Source: Sulfurimonas sp.
Lineage (GTDB): Bacteria > Campylobacterota > Campylobacteria > Campylobacterales > Sulfurimonadaceae
Assembly: GCA_027056465.1 (NCBI GenBank)
Contig: JALUKS010000234.1
Location: forward strand, 1 to 44,684
Length of the DNA stretch: 44,684 bases
Direction of reading: 5' to 3'
This document shows, in pieces, positions 8,413 through 16,565 of the stretch (position 1 is the first letter of the stretch; every line of letters starts with the position of its first letter). A program made the position numbers and the translations under genes. Under the pieces are notes generated by a model. That model ran no database searches, was not told where the DNA came from, and was given only the letters and a program-made list of their open reading frames with translations.

Positions 8413-8432
8413 TAGCTTGTTAAGTGAGGACT

Positions 8433-10448
8433 CTACTTTCCCTCAGCACCTCTTTGTTGCAAGATATTTGAGACTTCCCATGCAAGATAATCACTTACCG
8501 TTTTTTTGAAGTCATCGAGGGTAGGCTTCGTGTCTATAACCTTATGTTGGTCGAAGTTCCAGTCTGCTCCACTTGAGGTGATAAAATCTTCTATATAAAC
8601 ATCCTCTATCTTCCACTCTGCCTCAACTTTAGCCTTTGTACCTGCTTTGTAAATCTTTACAATATCTGAGTAGCGTTTCGTAGGCTCATCGGTTGCTTGT
8701 ATAGCTCTACTTGTTCTTTTGTATCCATCATTTCTAAAGTCTATAAACTTTACAGGCATATCAAAATCATGTGGTTTGCCTGCTTCTAAAATATAAATAC
8801 TTGTTTGCACACCTGCCATAGGCTGAAACAAATCGGTCGGCATTTTGATACTCGCTTTTAGCGTATGTTTTTTAAGTATAGACTTGTTTGTTTTCACCGC
8901 TTTTCCACTTCCTGCAGAATCTTGTATGATGATAGCACCAAGACCAGATTGTTCCATCTTATCTAAACCAAACGCGATAAAAGGCATACCGTTTTCATCA
9001 TAGGAAAAAGGTGGATTTAAAAGTAACTTATTTGCTTTGAAATCAGTGTAGATTTTTTCAGGTCTATTAAAAGTACTTCCTTTATGGATGTTAGAGTTTC
9101 CATCGCCTCTCAAAATCATATTTGTAGCGGCTAAGGTAAACATCTCTGCATTTAACTCAACACCTAAAAGTTGTTTTTTCTTTATATCCTCTATCTTACT
9201 CTGAGCTTGTGTTGTTTTTTTACCATAAAGTGTTTCAACATCTTCTATCATGAGTTCCATAGATGAGATTAAAAATCCAGCTGAACCTGTTGCTAAATCC
9301 ATCACTTTGCTATCTTTGTTTACATCAAGTATGGTTGCCATCATTTTAGTAACATAGGGAGGCGTTAAAACAATGCCTATCTCTTTACCATCACCTAAAG
9401 CATACTTTAAAAACTCCGAATACATTTCACCCATGATATCAAGATGCCCTGCCATCGCGTCTATAGATAAAAATATATTGTGAAATATAAAAGTAAAAAT
9501 CTGTTTATTGCTACTTGCATCTTCTTGTAGTAATTTTGAGACTTCTTTATCAAGCTCTGATAATTCATCTCTTTGTACATCTTTTGAAATCTCTGAAAAA
9601 CTCGCTAACATGAGGTTTCTTTTCTCTAGTGGTATCTCACGAGCAGTTAAAAACTCTTTGATTTGCTCTACTATCTGCACTCCATCGCGTCTTGATTCAC
9701 TTTGTATGCCTTTTAAGTCCTCAGGCACAAGTCCATCTTGAACTTTATTCCCTTGGGTATCAACAACATTTTGCATTGACAAAAGCATACCTGAAACATA
9801 AAGAACTCTTTGCGGTGCCGTAATGTTATGGTTGTGCATAAGTTTGTTTAAACTTTTAGCATATTTTTGTAAGGTCGCTTGTGAATTTATGAGAATGTCG
9901 TGCTTTTCATTTTCTGTTAAAATCGCCTCATTGTAAAACTCATCAAATGTTTTTTGGTTTTCAAGAAAATCAAGCGTTGTTATATTTTTTAGTAATTTAT
10001 AAGAGTGTTCCCCTGAACCATACACATAGTAAACTTTAAATTCTATAGAGTCATCCGAATCACCTGATAGACCTATGGCGATTGCCTCATGGTATTTTCC
10101 AGATGCTATCATACCTGTTGTGTAGTGTAAAGCTCCATTTACAGCATAATCTCGAATAGACTTTTCATCAAGCTTTACACCATCTTTTGTCTCTTTTATA
10201 AGTTTTTTTGTTCCAAGTTTATTTTCAATGATAACGGGAGTTTGTGCATACTTAGTAAGACTAAAATCAGGTTTTCCAAAGTTTGTTTTACTCTCAGTTT
10301 TTGCTCGACCTCTTAAAGCTTCTATAAGATAATCAGGCATTGCAGATTCTATATGATAATCTTTTTGACTTTTTAAGCCTAATTTTTCAAATTGAGACTT
10401 CACCCAATCATTTACATGCTCTTCTAATTTATAATTTGTTTGTGCCAT
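8433..10448 (-). CDS. BcgI-like restriction-modification subunit: PD-ExK nuclease fused to N6-adenine methyltransferase
   Basis: Residues 1-170 contain a nuclease-type motif: KPDF (P60-D61), then PVIIENK (E75-x-K77), the PD-(D/E)xK arrangement. Residues about 340-600 are an HsdM-like gamma-class methyltransferase: motif X LTPPYVT (361-367), AdoMet motif I DLATGSAGF (384-392), catalytic motif IV NPPF (478-481). At 671 residues it is close in size to BcgI alpha, which cuts and methylates from one chain with a separate beta specificity subunit. This explains the absence of hsdR. ATG at 10448 has GGA nine bases upstream. The alternative is a type I HsdM with a degenerate N-terminus; the intact PD/ExK triad argues against it. 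Confidence 0.9.
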   Translation of the reverse strand: MAQTNYKLEEHVNDWVKSQFEKLGLKSQKDYHIESAMPDYLIEALRGRAKTESKTNFGKPDFSLTKYAQTPVIIENKLGTKKLIKETKDGVKLDEKSIRDYAVNGALHYTTGMIASGKYHEAIAIGLSGDSDDSIEFKVYYVYGSGEHSYKLLKNITTLDFLENQKTFDEFYNEAILTENEKHDILINSQATLQKYAKSLNKLMHNHNITAPQRVLYVSGMLLSMQNVVDTQGNKVQDGLVPEDLKGIQSESRRDGVQIVEQIKEFLTAREIPLEKRNLMLASFSEISKDVQRDELSELDKEVSKLLQEDASSNKQIFTFIFHNIFLSIDAMAGHLDIMGEMYSEFLKYALGDGKEIGIVLTPPYVTKMMATILDVNKDSKVMDLATGSAGFLISSMELMIEDVETLYGKKTTQAQSKIEDIKKKQLLGVELNAEMFTLAATNMILRGDGNSNIHKGSTFNRPEKIYTDFKANKLLLNPPFSYDENGMPFIAFGLDKMEQSGLGAIIIQDSAGSGKAVKTNKSILKKHTLKASIKMPTDLFQPMAGVQTSIYILEAGKPHDFDMPVKFIDFRNDGYKRTSRAIQATDEPTKRYSDIVKIYKAGTKAKVEAEWKIEDVYIEDFITSSGADWNFDQHKVIDTKPTLDDFKKTVSDYLAWEVSNILQQRGAEGK

Positions 10449-10580
10449 TTATATTCCAGTCTATTTTTATTATATCAATTCACTTTATATTTGTATTTTA
10501 ACTAAATATTGATTTGTAGTTTATTTTTTATGGTTAGATTAGTAAAAAAGTAGAAAAGTAAACACCTAATTACTTGTTAT

Positions 10581-10603
10581 TATAATACTAATAATAGTAT
10601 AAT
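10581..10603 (+). promoter_or_regulatory. Possible promoter with overlapping imperfect inverted repeat
   Basis: Two TATAAT hexamers occur at 10581-10586 and 10598-10603 in the 201-base gap between the divergent RM gene and the small acidic protein gene. ATACTA and TAGTAT around them form a short perfect inverted repeat with a 4-base centre, which could bind a repressor. AT-rich sequence makes chance matches likely. Nothing else is visible in this gap. Confidence 0.35.
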
Positions 10604-10649
10604 ACCAAAAAATAATAAGTGCTAGAACAGCACTTCAAAAGGCTAGAAG

Positions 10650-10937
10650 ATGTCATACTCACAAGAGTTAGAAATACTAATAAAAGAGACAGTTATCCCA
10701 GATATAGATGAGTCATTAGATGCAATTTTTGAAGAAATCGCTGATAACAAAGAGGCGACAGAGGATGCAAAGGAAGATATAGAAGAACTTCGTGAGTTCA
10801 AAGCTGATTTACATGATGTATTAGATGACATCGAGAGTGGTGATATTGAAGAGGATGAATGTAAAGAGCTTATAGCTGATATTAAAGAGGCTCAAAAACA
10901 TGGGGATGAAGAAGATTTCGGCTTTGTAGAAGAGTAG
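10650..10937 (+). CDS. Small acidic coiled-coil protein, unknown function
   Basis: A 95-residue, strongly acidic protein (Glu/Asp-rich, with EDAKEDIEELREFKADLHDV and DIESGDIEEDE) and no membrane segment. The first 60 residues should be helical and could form a coiled coil. ATG follows AAAAGG at 10637-10642. It is transcribed divergently from the restriction-modification operon. Its charge and size resemble DNA-mimic or regulatory small proteins, but no family is recognised and that idea is speculation. Confidence 0.7.
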   Translation: MSYSQELEILIKETVIPDIDESLDAIFEEIADNKEATEDAKEDIEELREFKADLHDVLDDIESGDIEEDECKELIADIKEAQKHGDEEDFGFVEE

Positions 10938-11016
10938 TGAGTGACAGTTTTTTTACAATATCCCCACTTTCTTTTTTATGCAACTCTTAAAAATAAAATA
11001 GAAGTTGCTTAAAATT

Positions 11017-11316
11017 ATGGAAATGGAGATTTTTGTAAAAAAGTATACATCTATTTTAATAACCCTTATAGCAGTAAATTTACATGCAAATGAAAACTGG
11101 ATTACTATTGAGCCAATTGTTGAGACTCAAACGCCAAAGGCTCAAAAACAAGAGACTGCACTAGATGTCAATTTATCGCAAATTGAACCTATTCACAAGA
11201 TGATGAAAAATATCAATCTCATACAGCAAGTTATCAAGGCTACAACTAAAAGAGAAAAAAAGAGAGAGACTCCTAATAATAAAAAATGGTTTGTAATTAA
11301 TGCACAAACTAAGTGA
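11017..11316 (+). CDS. Small secreted or periplasmic protein, unknown function
   Basis: A 99-residue protein with an N-terminal hydrophobic signal (VKKYTSILITLIAVNLHA) and likely cleavage after LHA, giving a mature basic protein of about 75 residues with no Cys and no known motif. The frame is also open from a TTG at 11005, and a further ATG is at 11023; 11017 is chosen as the first ATG that keeps the signal peptide compact. No strong ribosome binding site decides it. Its last 8 bases overlap the end of the convergent DEAD-box helicase gene. Confidence 0.55.
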   Translation: MEMEIFVKKYTSILITLIAVNLHANENWITIEPIVETQTPKAQKQETALDVNLSQIEPIHKMMKNINLIQQVIKATTKREKKRETPNNKKWFVINAQTK

Positions 11317-12553
11317 GCTTTAGCTCTTCTGCTTTTTGCTCACGAAGTTTATCTTTTTTGCTTTTTTTCTTTCCCTTTACTGGAGCGGAACCTTTTACTC
11401 TTTTTGGAGCTTCGCCTACAAGTTTAAATTTATCTATCTCTTCTCTTTCAAGAGTTATACCACTCCGTTTTTCTATAAGTTTAAAGTGTTCCATAGAGTC
11501 GTAGTCTATGAAACTAATCGCTTCTCCACTCTTACCTGCACGGGCAGTTCGCCCAACTCGGTGGATATAATCTGCAGGTGAACGCGGTAAGTCGTAGTTT
11601 ATCACACACTCTATTTCATCTATGTCAAGTCCACGAGCGGCTATATCTGTGGCGAATAGAACTCTTACTTTTTTATCTTTAAAGGCTTGGAGTGTTTCAT
11701 TTCTCATATCTTGTTCTAAGTCGCCATTAAAAGAAGCAGCTTCAAAGCCATGCTTTCTAAACTTTTCAGCGATGTTATCAGTCGCTCGTTTGTTTGCCAT
11801 AAAGACTAAAACGCGAATCCACTTGTTCTTATTCATCAGATGTCTTAGAAGTGGTCCTCGATTTTCTCTATTTACCTTTATAACTCGCTGCTTTATCTTC
11901 TCAACTACACTACTCTCATCTTCTAAACTCACTTCTTGTGCATCTGTAGTTATTTTTGAAGCTATACTCTGCATTTTTGGTGGATAACTCGCTGAAAACA
12001 TAAGGTTTTGGCGTTTGCTTGGAAGTACTTTAAGCACACCATCTAGTTCTTCTAAGAAGCCAATATCAAGCATCTTATCTGCTTCATCAAGAACAAGAGA
12101 CTCTACAGAAGAGAGATTCATCTGCTTTTTACTTAGTACATCCAAAAAACGCCCACTCGTAGCGACTAAGACATCACAACCCTGCTGAATATCAAAAAGC
12201 TGATCACCAATACTTTTACCACCTATAAGAGGCACAATACTCAGCTTTTTTCCTAGATATTTTGAAAACTTTACAAAATCTTCACTTACCTGAAGAGTAA
12301 GCTCTCTTGTAGGAGTAAGAACTATTACCTTTATCTTTGCTTTTCCTGCTTTAGTATTCGCGTTTAACTGCTCAAGTATAGGTAGTACAAAACTTGCACT
12401 TTTTCCTGAACCTGTTTGACTTAAAACAATAAGGTCTTTTTTTTCTAACACAAGAGGAATAACCCTCTCTTGTATAGCAGTTGGTTGAGTAAAGTTACTC
12501 TCTTTAAGAGATTTTAGTATATTTTTTGAGAGTCCAAGTGAGGCAAATAACAT
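11309..12553 (-). CDS. DEAD-box RNA helicase (RhlE-like)
   Basis: ATP-dependent RNA helicase expected to act in RNA remodelling, ribosome assembly or cold adaptation. All motifs are visible: Q motif FTQPTAIQ (21-28), Walker A SQTGSGKS (45-52), PTREL (81-85), DEAD (156-159), SAS in place of the usual SAT, and HRVGRTARAGKSG in the second RecA domain. The C-terminal tail (about 385-414) is Lys-rich, as in RhlE-type proteins. ATG at 12553 lies one base after the mog stop codon, so translation is probably coupled. Which of the RhlE/RhlB/CsdA functions it performs cannot be told from motifs. Confidence 0.93.
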   Translation of the reverse strand: MLFASLGLSKNILKSLKESNFTQPTAIQERVIPLVLEKKDLIVLSQTGSGKSASFVLPILEQLNANTKAGKAKIKVIVLTPTRELTLQVSEDFVKFSKYLGKKLSIVPLIGGKSIGDQLFDIQQGCDVLVATSGRFLDVLSKKQMNLSSVESLVLDEADKMLDIGFLEELDGVLKVLPSKRQNLMFSASYPPKMQSIASKITTDAQEVSLEDESSVVEKIKQRVIKVNRENRGPLLRHLMNKNKWIRVLVFMANKRATDNIAEKFRKHGFEAASFNGDLEQDMRNETLQAFKDKKVRVLFATDIAARGLDIDEIECVINYDLPRSPADYIHRVGRTARAGKSGEAISFIDYDSMEHFKLIEKRSGITLEREEIDKFKLVGEAPKRVKGSAPVKGKKKSKKDKLREQKAEELKLT

Positions 12554-12554
12554 G

Positions 12555-13088
12555 CTATTTTGATTTAGGTCTAAAAGCCTTAATCACCTCTTCATTTGTC
12601 TCTATAAATGGTCCTGATATAAGATCTATACAGTAAGGTACTGCTGGAAAAACTGCATCTAAACACTCACGAATAGACTTTGGTTTTCCAGGAAGATTTA
12701 TGATAAGAGATTTTCCTCTTACTCCTGCTGTTTGTCGTGAGAGTATCGCAGTTGGTACATACTGTAGGCTCACTTGACGCATCAGTTCGCCAAATCCTGG
12801 CATCATCTTTTCACAGACATTTTCAGTAGCTTCAGGTGTTACATCACGAAGTGCTGGACCTGTTCCCCCAGTTGTCACAACCAAACAGCACCCTGCTGCA
12901 TCACACAACTCTTTCATAGTCGCTTCAAGAATATCTTGCTCATCTGGAATACATCTATAAACTATTTCAAATTCACTCTTCAGGTAATCTTTCATCGTAT
13001 CTTGAATAGCTACACCGCTAATATCTTCATAGATACCTTTACTGGCTCTATCACTTGCTGTTATTACACCTATTTTTATTTCACTCAT
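12555..13088 (-). CDS. mog: Molybdopterin adenylyltransferase
   Basis: Mog adenylates molybdopterin before molybdate insertion in molybdenum cofactor synthesis. The 177-residue protein aligns along its length with E. coli Mog as I recall it: IGVITASDRASKGIYED at the N-terminus, TTGGTGPALRDVTPEAT (substrate loop), MPGFGELMRQVSL, AILSRQTAGVRG, INLPGKPKSI and a C-terminal AFRPKSK. MoaB is the related alternative, but the PxFRPKS tail and ALRDVTPEAT favour Mog. It is the second-last gene of a long minus-strand run, one base before the DEAD-box gene, with no other moa/moe gene nearby. Confidence 0.93.
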   Translation of the reverse strand: MSEIKIGVITASDRASKGIYEDISGVAIQDTMKDYLKSEFEIVYRCIPDEQDILEATMKELCDAAGCCLVVTTGGTGPALRDVTPEATENVCEKMMPGFGELMRQVSLQYVPTAILSRQTAGVRGKSLIINLPGKPKSIRECLDAVFPAVPYCIDLISGPFIETNEEVIKAFRPKSK

Positions 13089-13117
13089 ATTTATTTTTCC
13101 TTTTATATATTTCGATT

Positions 13118-13169
13118 CGGATGTGCTGCTTTAGCTGCACCTTTTAGTGAGGCTAAAGCCACACATCCG
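13118..13169. repeat. Long interrupted inverted repeat between bioV and mog
   Basis: The arms are CGGATGTG-CT-GCTTTAGC (13118-13135) and GCTAAAGC-CA-CACATCCG (13152-13169): two 8-bp perfect stems separated by a 2x2 internal mismatch, around a 16-base loop. It overlaps the last 17 bases of bioV. No T-run follows on either strand, so it does not look like a simple intrinsic terminator; it could be an RNA processing or stability hairpin inside the run of genes. Confidence 0.8.
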
Positions 13170-13683
13170 ACTGCAAAAAGTGATTTGCTTGCTTTATATA
13201 TGTGAGTGTTCCCACATTTTTAAAGAACTCTTTTGCTTCTTGAACATCTATTATTTTATCTTCGCCACCGAGATAAATCTCTACTTTGACACCACTCTGC
13301 TCTAATAAAACAAAATCTTTTTCACTCCAAACATGATAGAGTAACTCTTCTAGCTCTTCACTTTTAGTTGCAACATTTTCTACGCTCTGCACACCATAAG
13401 GAGCGAAACTCCCTCTTAGAAACTGCTTCATATAAAGAGTGGTATTTTTCTTATAACTCATAAGCTGAAGACGTCGAAACTTCTCCTCTTTTGTCTGAAA
13501 AAATGCAGGAGAGAGAAGTTGCAAAGTATCGACTCTCTGCCCTATTTCTAAAAGCCTTAAAACTTCTTCTAAAGCTTTGATACTCCCATAACTAAACCCA
13601 ACAACACTATAATCATCTTCTTTTATATAGTCGCTAAAAAAAGCCTGCTCATTTTTGAGAGAGAAACCACTAAAGAACTTCAT
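13153..13683 (-). CDS. bioV: Pimelyl-ACP methyl ester esterase BioV (biotin synthesis)
   Basis: BioV removes the methyl group from pimeloyl-ACP methyl ester and so ends the fatty-acid-like stage of biotin synthesis; it replaces BioH in Helicobacter and relatives. The 176-residue protein has the BioV opening MKFFSGF..NE, the nucleophile elbow GFSYG (S31), an acid in GGEDKIIDV (D142 or D146) and the histidine in ANHFLQ (H168). It is short for an alpha/beta hydrolase, as BioV is. ATG at 13683 overlaps the end of the FtsH-like gene by 14 bases. The family call rests on remembered similarity to the H. pylori protein and is good. Confidence 0.85.
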   Translation of the reverse strand: MKFFSGFSLKNEQAFFSDYIKEDDYSVVGFSYGSIKALEEVLRLLEIGQRVDTLQLLSPAFFQTKEEKFRRLQLMSYKKNTTLYMKQFLRGSFAPYGVQSVENVATKSEELEELLYHVWSEKDFVLLEQSGVKVEIYLGGEDKIIDVQEAKEFFKNVGTLTYIKQANHFLQSDVWL

Positions 13684-15322
13684 CTAGCAACTTTACTACA
13701 GCAGACTTCGTAATACTTTCTCTCTCTTGAAGTACTTCTTCTACACTCTGAGCAACTCCAGATAAAGAGATAAGTAGTGTTTCGCACTCTTTATAAAGGT
13801 TCTCTAGTAAAAGTTTTTGCTCGCCTGCATCAGGGAGAAGCGAACTGCCCATCCCATAACTCTCACACATTTTCGCAACGATCTCTTTTGCTTCTGCTAA
13901 GTCAGACTTTGCACTACTTGAATGCTCTTTATACTTAATGTTACAACTAACTGTTCCTGCTAAAAGCATCATCACTCGAGACTCTAGTTCTTGCTTGGCT
14001 AAAGGCTCATCGGTAACAGGTGTTAGCTTCTCATTTGAGAGCATTAACTTTTCAAACTGTATGTTAAAGTAAGAGGCAACAACTACTTTAGAAGCTTGAT
14101 AGGTAATTCTAAACTCTTTTTGCTTATCATTTAGCATCTGCAACTTTTTCTTACCAAACATCACTTTATCTTTTACCTCATAAAAATGCTCTAAAGTAAC
14201 ATGAAAAGTATTCTGACGTAAAGAGAAGAGTGCAGCTTCATTCACTAGAGCTGCTAGTGCAGCACCATTAAAACCAACTGTCATATTTGCGACTACTTTC
14301 ACATCTAACTCATGAGGAATTTTTGCAAGATACTTACTCAAAATAGCTTCTCTCTCGCGTTTAGTAGGTAACTCTACAAATACACGTCTATCAAAGCGCC
14401 CAGCACGTAGAAGTGCTTCATCAAGAACATCTATCTTGTTGGTAGCTGCTACAACAATAACGCCACTTGAACCCTCAAAACCATCCATCTCAGTAAGGAG
14501 TTGGTTAAGTGTACCCTCGCGTTCATCATTTCTTTCACCACCGCGTTTTTTTCCAACAGCATCTATCTCATCTATAAATATAATACTTGGTGCATTTTTC
14601 TTTGCTGCAGCAAAAAGCTCATGGACTCTCTTGGCACCCATTCCAACATATATCTGCACAAAAGAAGCACCACTTTGATAGTAGAAAGGAACATCTGCTG
14701 CATTTGCAACTGCTTTTGCTATCATTGTTTTTCCTACACCAGGAGGTCCTACAAGTAAAACACCACGAGGCATATGTGCACCGAAACTTTTATAACGTTT
14801 AGGATTTTTCATAAAGTCGATAATCTCTTCAAGCTCTATTTTAACATCACTAATCCCACCAATATCATCAAAACACACATCACTTTTTGTGGCCTCTATT
14901 ACACTAGTCTCACTTGCTCTTGCATCACTGCTACTCTCTTTTGAAATAAGTTTATTAGAGAGTGTAAAACCTTCTTGTTTTTGCCACCATCTTAAAATCA
15001 GAGAGAAAAAACCTAAAAAAAGTATACTAAAGAGGATATAAATAACAAGATTGGACTCGCCTCCAACTTCTACTTTTTGATCAATAAACATTTTCGGACT
15101 TACCTGTGAAGAAGCGATTTTAAAAACACCATGCTTTGTTTTGAGATAGACATATTCTTTAGAGACAATAACTTTTTCAACACTTTTTTCTTGGAGCATT
15201 GTCGATGCTTCTCTTAATGTAATAGGATCAGCATTATCACGAAGCAGTGCAAAAAGCACAAGCAATATGATAATTGTAGCTGAAATATAAAGAGCAATAC
15301 GATTTGTTTTAGAGTTGAGCAT
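13670..15322 (-). CDS. FtsH-like membrane AAA ATPase lacking the zinc-protease motif
   Basis: The layout is that of FtsH: transmembrane helix about 9-27, a small periplasmic domain, transmembrane helix about 91-112, then an AAA module with Walker A GPPGVGKT (192-199), Walker B IIFIDEID (247-254) and second region of homology (ATNKIDVLDEALLRAGRFDRR). The C-terminal domain keeps FtsH-like features (AKSDLAEA..MCESYGMG), but the HEAGH zinc motif is replaced by QASKV (409-413), so both histidines and the catalytic Glu are lost. It should bind and unfold protein but not cleave it. A start at 15352 is possible, but ATG 15322 has AGAGGA at proper spacing and overlaps mtaB by only 14 bases. A true FtsH should exist elsewhere. 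Confidence 0.9.
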   Translation of the reverse strand: MLNSKTNRIALYISATIIILLVLFALLRDNADPITLREASTMLQEKSVEKVIVSKEYVYLKTKHGVFKIASSQVSPKMFIDQKVEVGGESNLVIYILFSILFLGFFSLILRWWQKQEGFTLSNKLISKESSSDARASETSVIEATKSDVCFDDIGGISDVKIELEEIIDFMKNPKRYKSFGAHMPRGVLLVGPPGVGKTMIAKAVANAADVPFYYQSGASFVQIYVGMGAKRVHELFAAAKKNAPSIIFIDEIDAVGKKRGGERNDEREGTLNQLLTEMDGFEGSSGVIVVAATNKIDVLDEALLRAGRFDRRVFVELPTKREREAILSKYLAKIPHELDVKVVANMTVGFNGAALAALVNEAALFSLRQNTFHVTLEHFYEVKDKVMFGKKKLQMLNDKQKEFRITYQASKVVVASYFNIQFEKLMLSNEKLTPVTDEPLAKQELESRVMMLLAGTVSCNIKYKEHSSSAKSDLAEAKEIVAKMCESYGMGSSLLPDAGEQKLLLENLYKECETLLISLSGVAQSVEEVLQERESITKSAVVKLLDEVL

Positions 15323-16565
15323 AATTATATTCCTCTTTGACACTATAATCATTCACTGTAACCCAGTTACCAACTAAGTCCTCTTTTGAGTCAATAATTA
15401 TTTTGTTAAAGTACTGATCAAATCCATGATATAAGCCATCTTTTTGCGACTCTATTAAGACCTCAAGCTCCCCAGTTACCACCTTTCTAAATTCATAGTT
15501 TTTCATATCAATAAGATCTTGAATCTCGTGGAGTCTCTGCTTTGCAATCTTGCCGTTTACTTCTGGCTTCATAGTCGCTGAGGGTGTGCCATCGCGTTTA
15601 GAGTAGGTAAAAGCATGAAGATGAGTAAGTGGTAGCTCTCGTGCATTTCTCATTCCCTCAAGCCATAACTCTTCACTCTCTCCTGGATGTCCTGCTATAA
15701 AGTCTGTTCCTATCGCATACCCTTTTTCAGCCAACAACTCAAAAAGTTCTCTATCTCGCTTATAAACATTACGTCTATTCATCAGCTTGAGCATTGTTGG
15801 TGAAGTGTGTTGTAGGGCTATGTGCATATGCTTCTCCATCCACGGCTCACCGAGTATCTCTTTGAACTCATCTGTTATCTGAATAGGCTCAACACTTCCA
15901 AGTCGAATACGGCGAACACCACGGATTTGACTCATCTTTTTCATAAGTGTTGCGAGAGAAGTTTTCGTATCTTGTCCATAAGAGCCAACATTTGTTCCCG
16001 TTAAGATAAACTCTCCAAAACCATTGTGTGCTAAACGCTCTATCTGCTCAAGTATCTTCTCTTCGCTCATACTTCTCGCATCTCCACGAACAAAGGGAAT
16101 GATACAGTAAGAACAACGGAAATTGCACCCCTCTTGTATCTTGATAAAAGCACGACTCTTGCCAACAAAATCATCTACTATCATATTGTCAATATGATTG
16201 AGATCACCCAGCTCATAGAAAGGTTGCTCTTTTTTAAGAAGAGTATCGACCTTCTCTTTTTCACTCTGCCCAAAAACACCATGAATACGACCCTCTTTAA
16301 GAAGTGATGCACCTTTAGTATGCGCACCACACCCTGTTAAAAAGAGTTTCGCCCCACTCTGAGACTTCTCCACCCCAGAGATATAAGAACGTACATGAGT
16401 ATCTGCTCCATTTGTAACAGTACAAGAGTTTATAACTATGACATCAGCCTCAGCTTCACTCTCTGTTACCTCATACTCTTTGAGACTTGACATCATTACC
16501 TGCGAATCATAGATATTTGTTCTACACCCAAATGTTTTAAAAAATACTTTTTTCTTTTTTTGCAT
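15309..16565 (-). CDS. mtaB: tRNA N6-threonylcarbamoyladenosine-37 methylthiotransferase MtaB
   Basis: MtaB converts t6A37 to ms2t6A37 in tRNAs decoding ANN codons, using two 4Fe-4S clusters and AdoMet. The N-terminal MTTase domain has Cys14 (FGCRTN), Cys48 (INSCTVTN) and Cys79 (TGCGAH). The radical-SAM motif is Cys147-x3-Cys151-x2-Cys154 (GCNFRCSYC), followed by IIPFVRGDARS. A short TRAM-type region ends the 418 residues. The FGCRTN opening distinguishes MtaB from MiaB (GCQMN) and RimO. ATG overlaps the mscS stop (TAATG). Confidence 0.94.
   Translation of the reverse strand: MQKKKKVFFKTFGCRTNIYDSQVMMSSLKEYEVTESEAEADVIVINSCTVTNGADTHVRSYISGVEKSQSGAKLFLTGCGAHTKGASLLKEGRIHGVFGQSEKEKVDTLLKKEQPFYELGDLNHIDNMIVDDFVGKSRAFIKIQEGCNFRCSYCIIPFVRGDARSMSEEKILEQIERLAHNGFGEFILTGTNVGSYGQDTKTSLATLMKKMSQIRGVRRIRLGSVEPIQITDEFKEILGEPWMEKHMHIALQHTSPTMLKLMNRRNVYKRDRELFELLAEKGYAIGTDFIAGHPGESEELWLEGMRNARELPLTHLHAFTYSKRDGTPSATMKPEVNGKIAKQRLHEIQDLIDMKNYEFRKVVTGELEVLIESQKDGLYHGFDQYFNKIIIDSKEDLVGNWVTVNDYSVKEEYNYAQL

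Noticed and set aside
8433..10448. Ordinary type I hsdM
   Set aside because: An intact N-terminal PD/ExK motif, lack of hsdR and the BcgI-beta-like ending of the partner favour a BcgI-like enzyme, though this is not proven.
10643..10831. Minus-strand Ser-rich frame opposite the small acidic protein
   Set aside because: It is the complement of Glu/Asp codons and gives an artificial Ser-rich peptide; the plus-strand frame has the ribosome binding site.
13118..13169. Intrinsic terminator after bioV
   Set aside because: No T-run follows the stem on either strand, and the mog gene lies close downstream in the same direction.
15323..15352. Upstream ATG start for the FtsH-like gene
   Set aside because: ATG 15322 has AGAGGA at correct spacing and leads straight into the first transmembrane helix.
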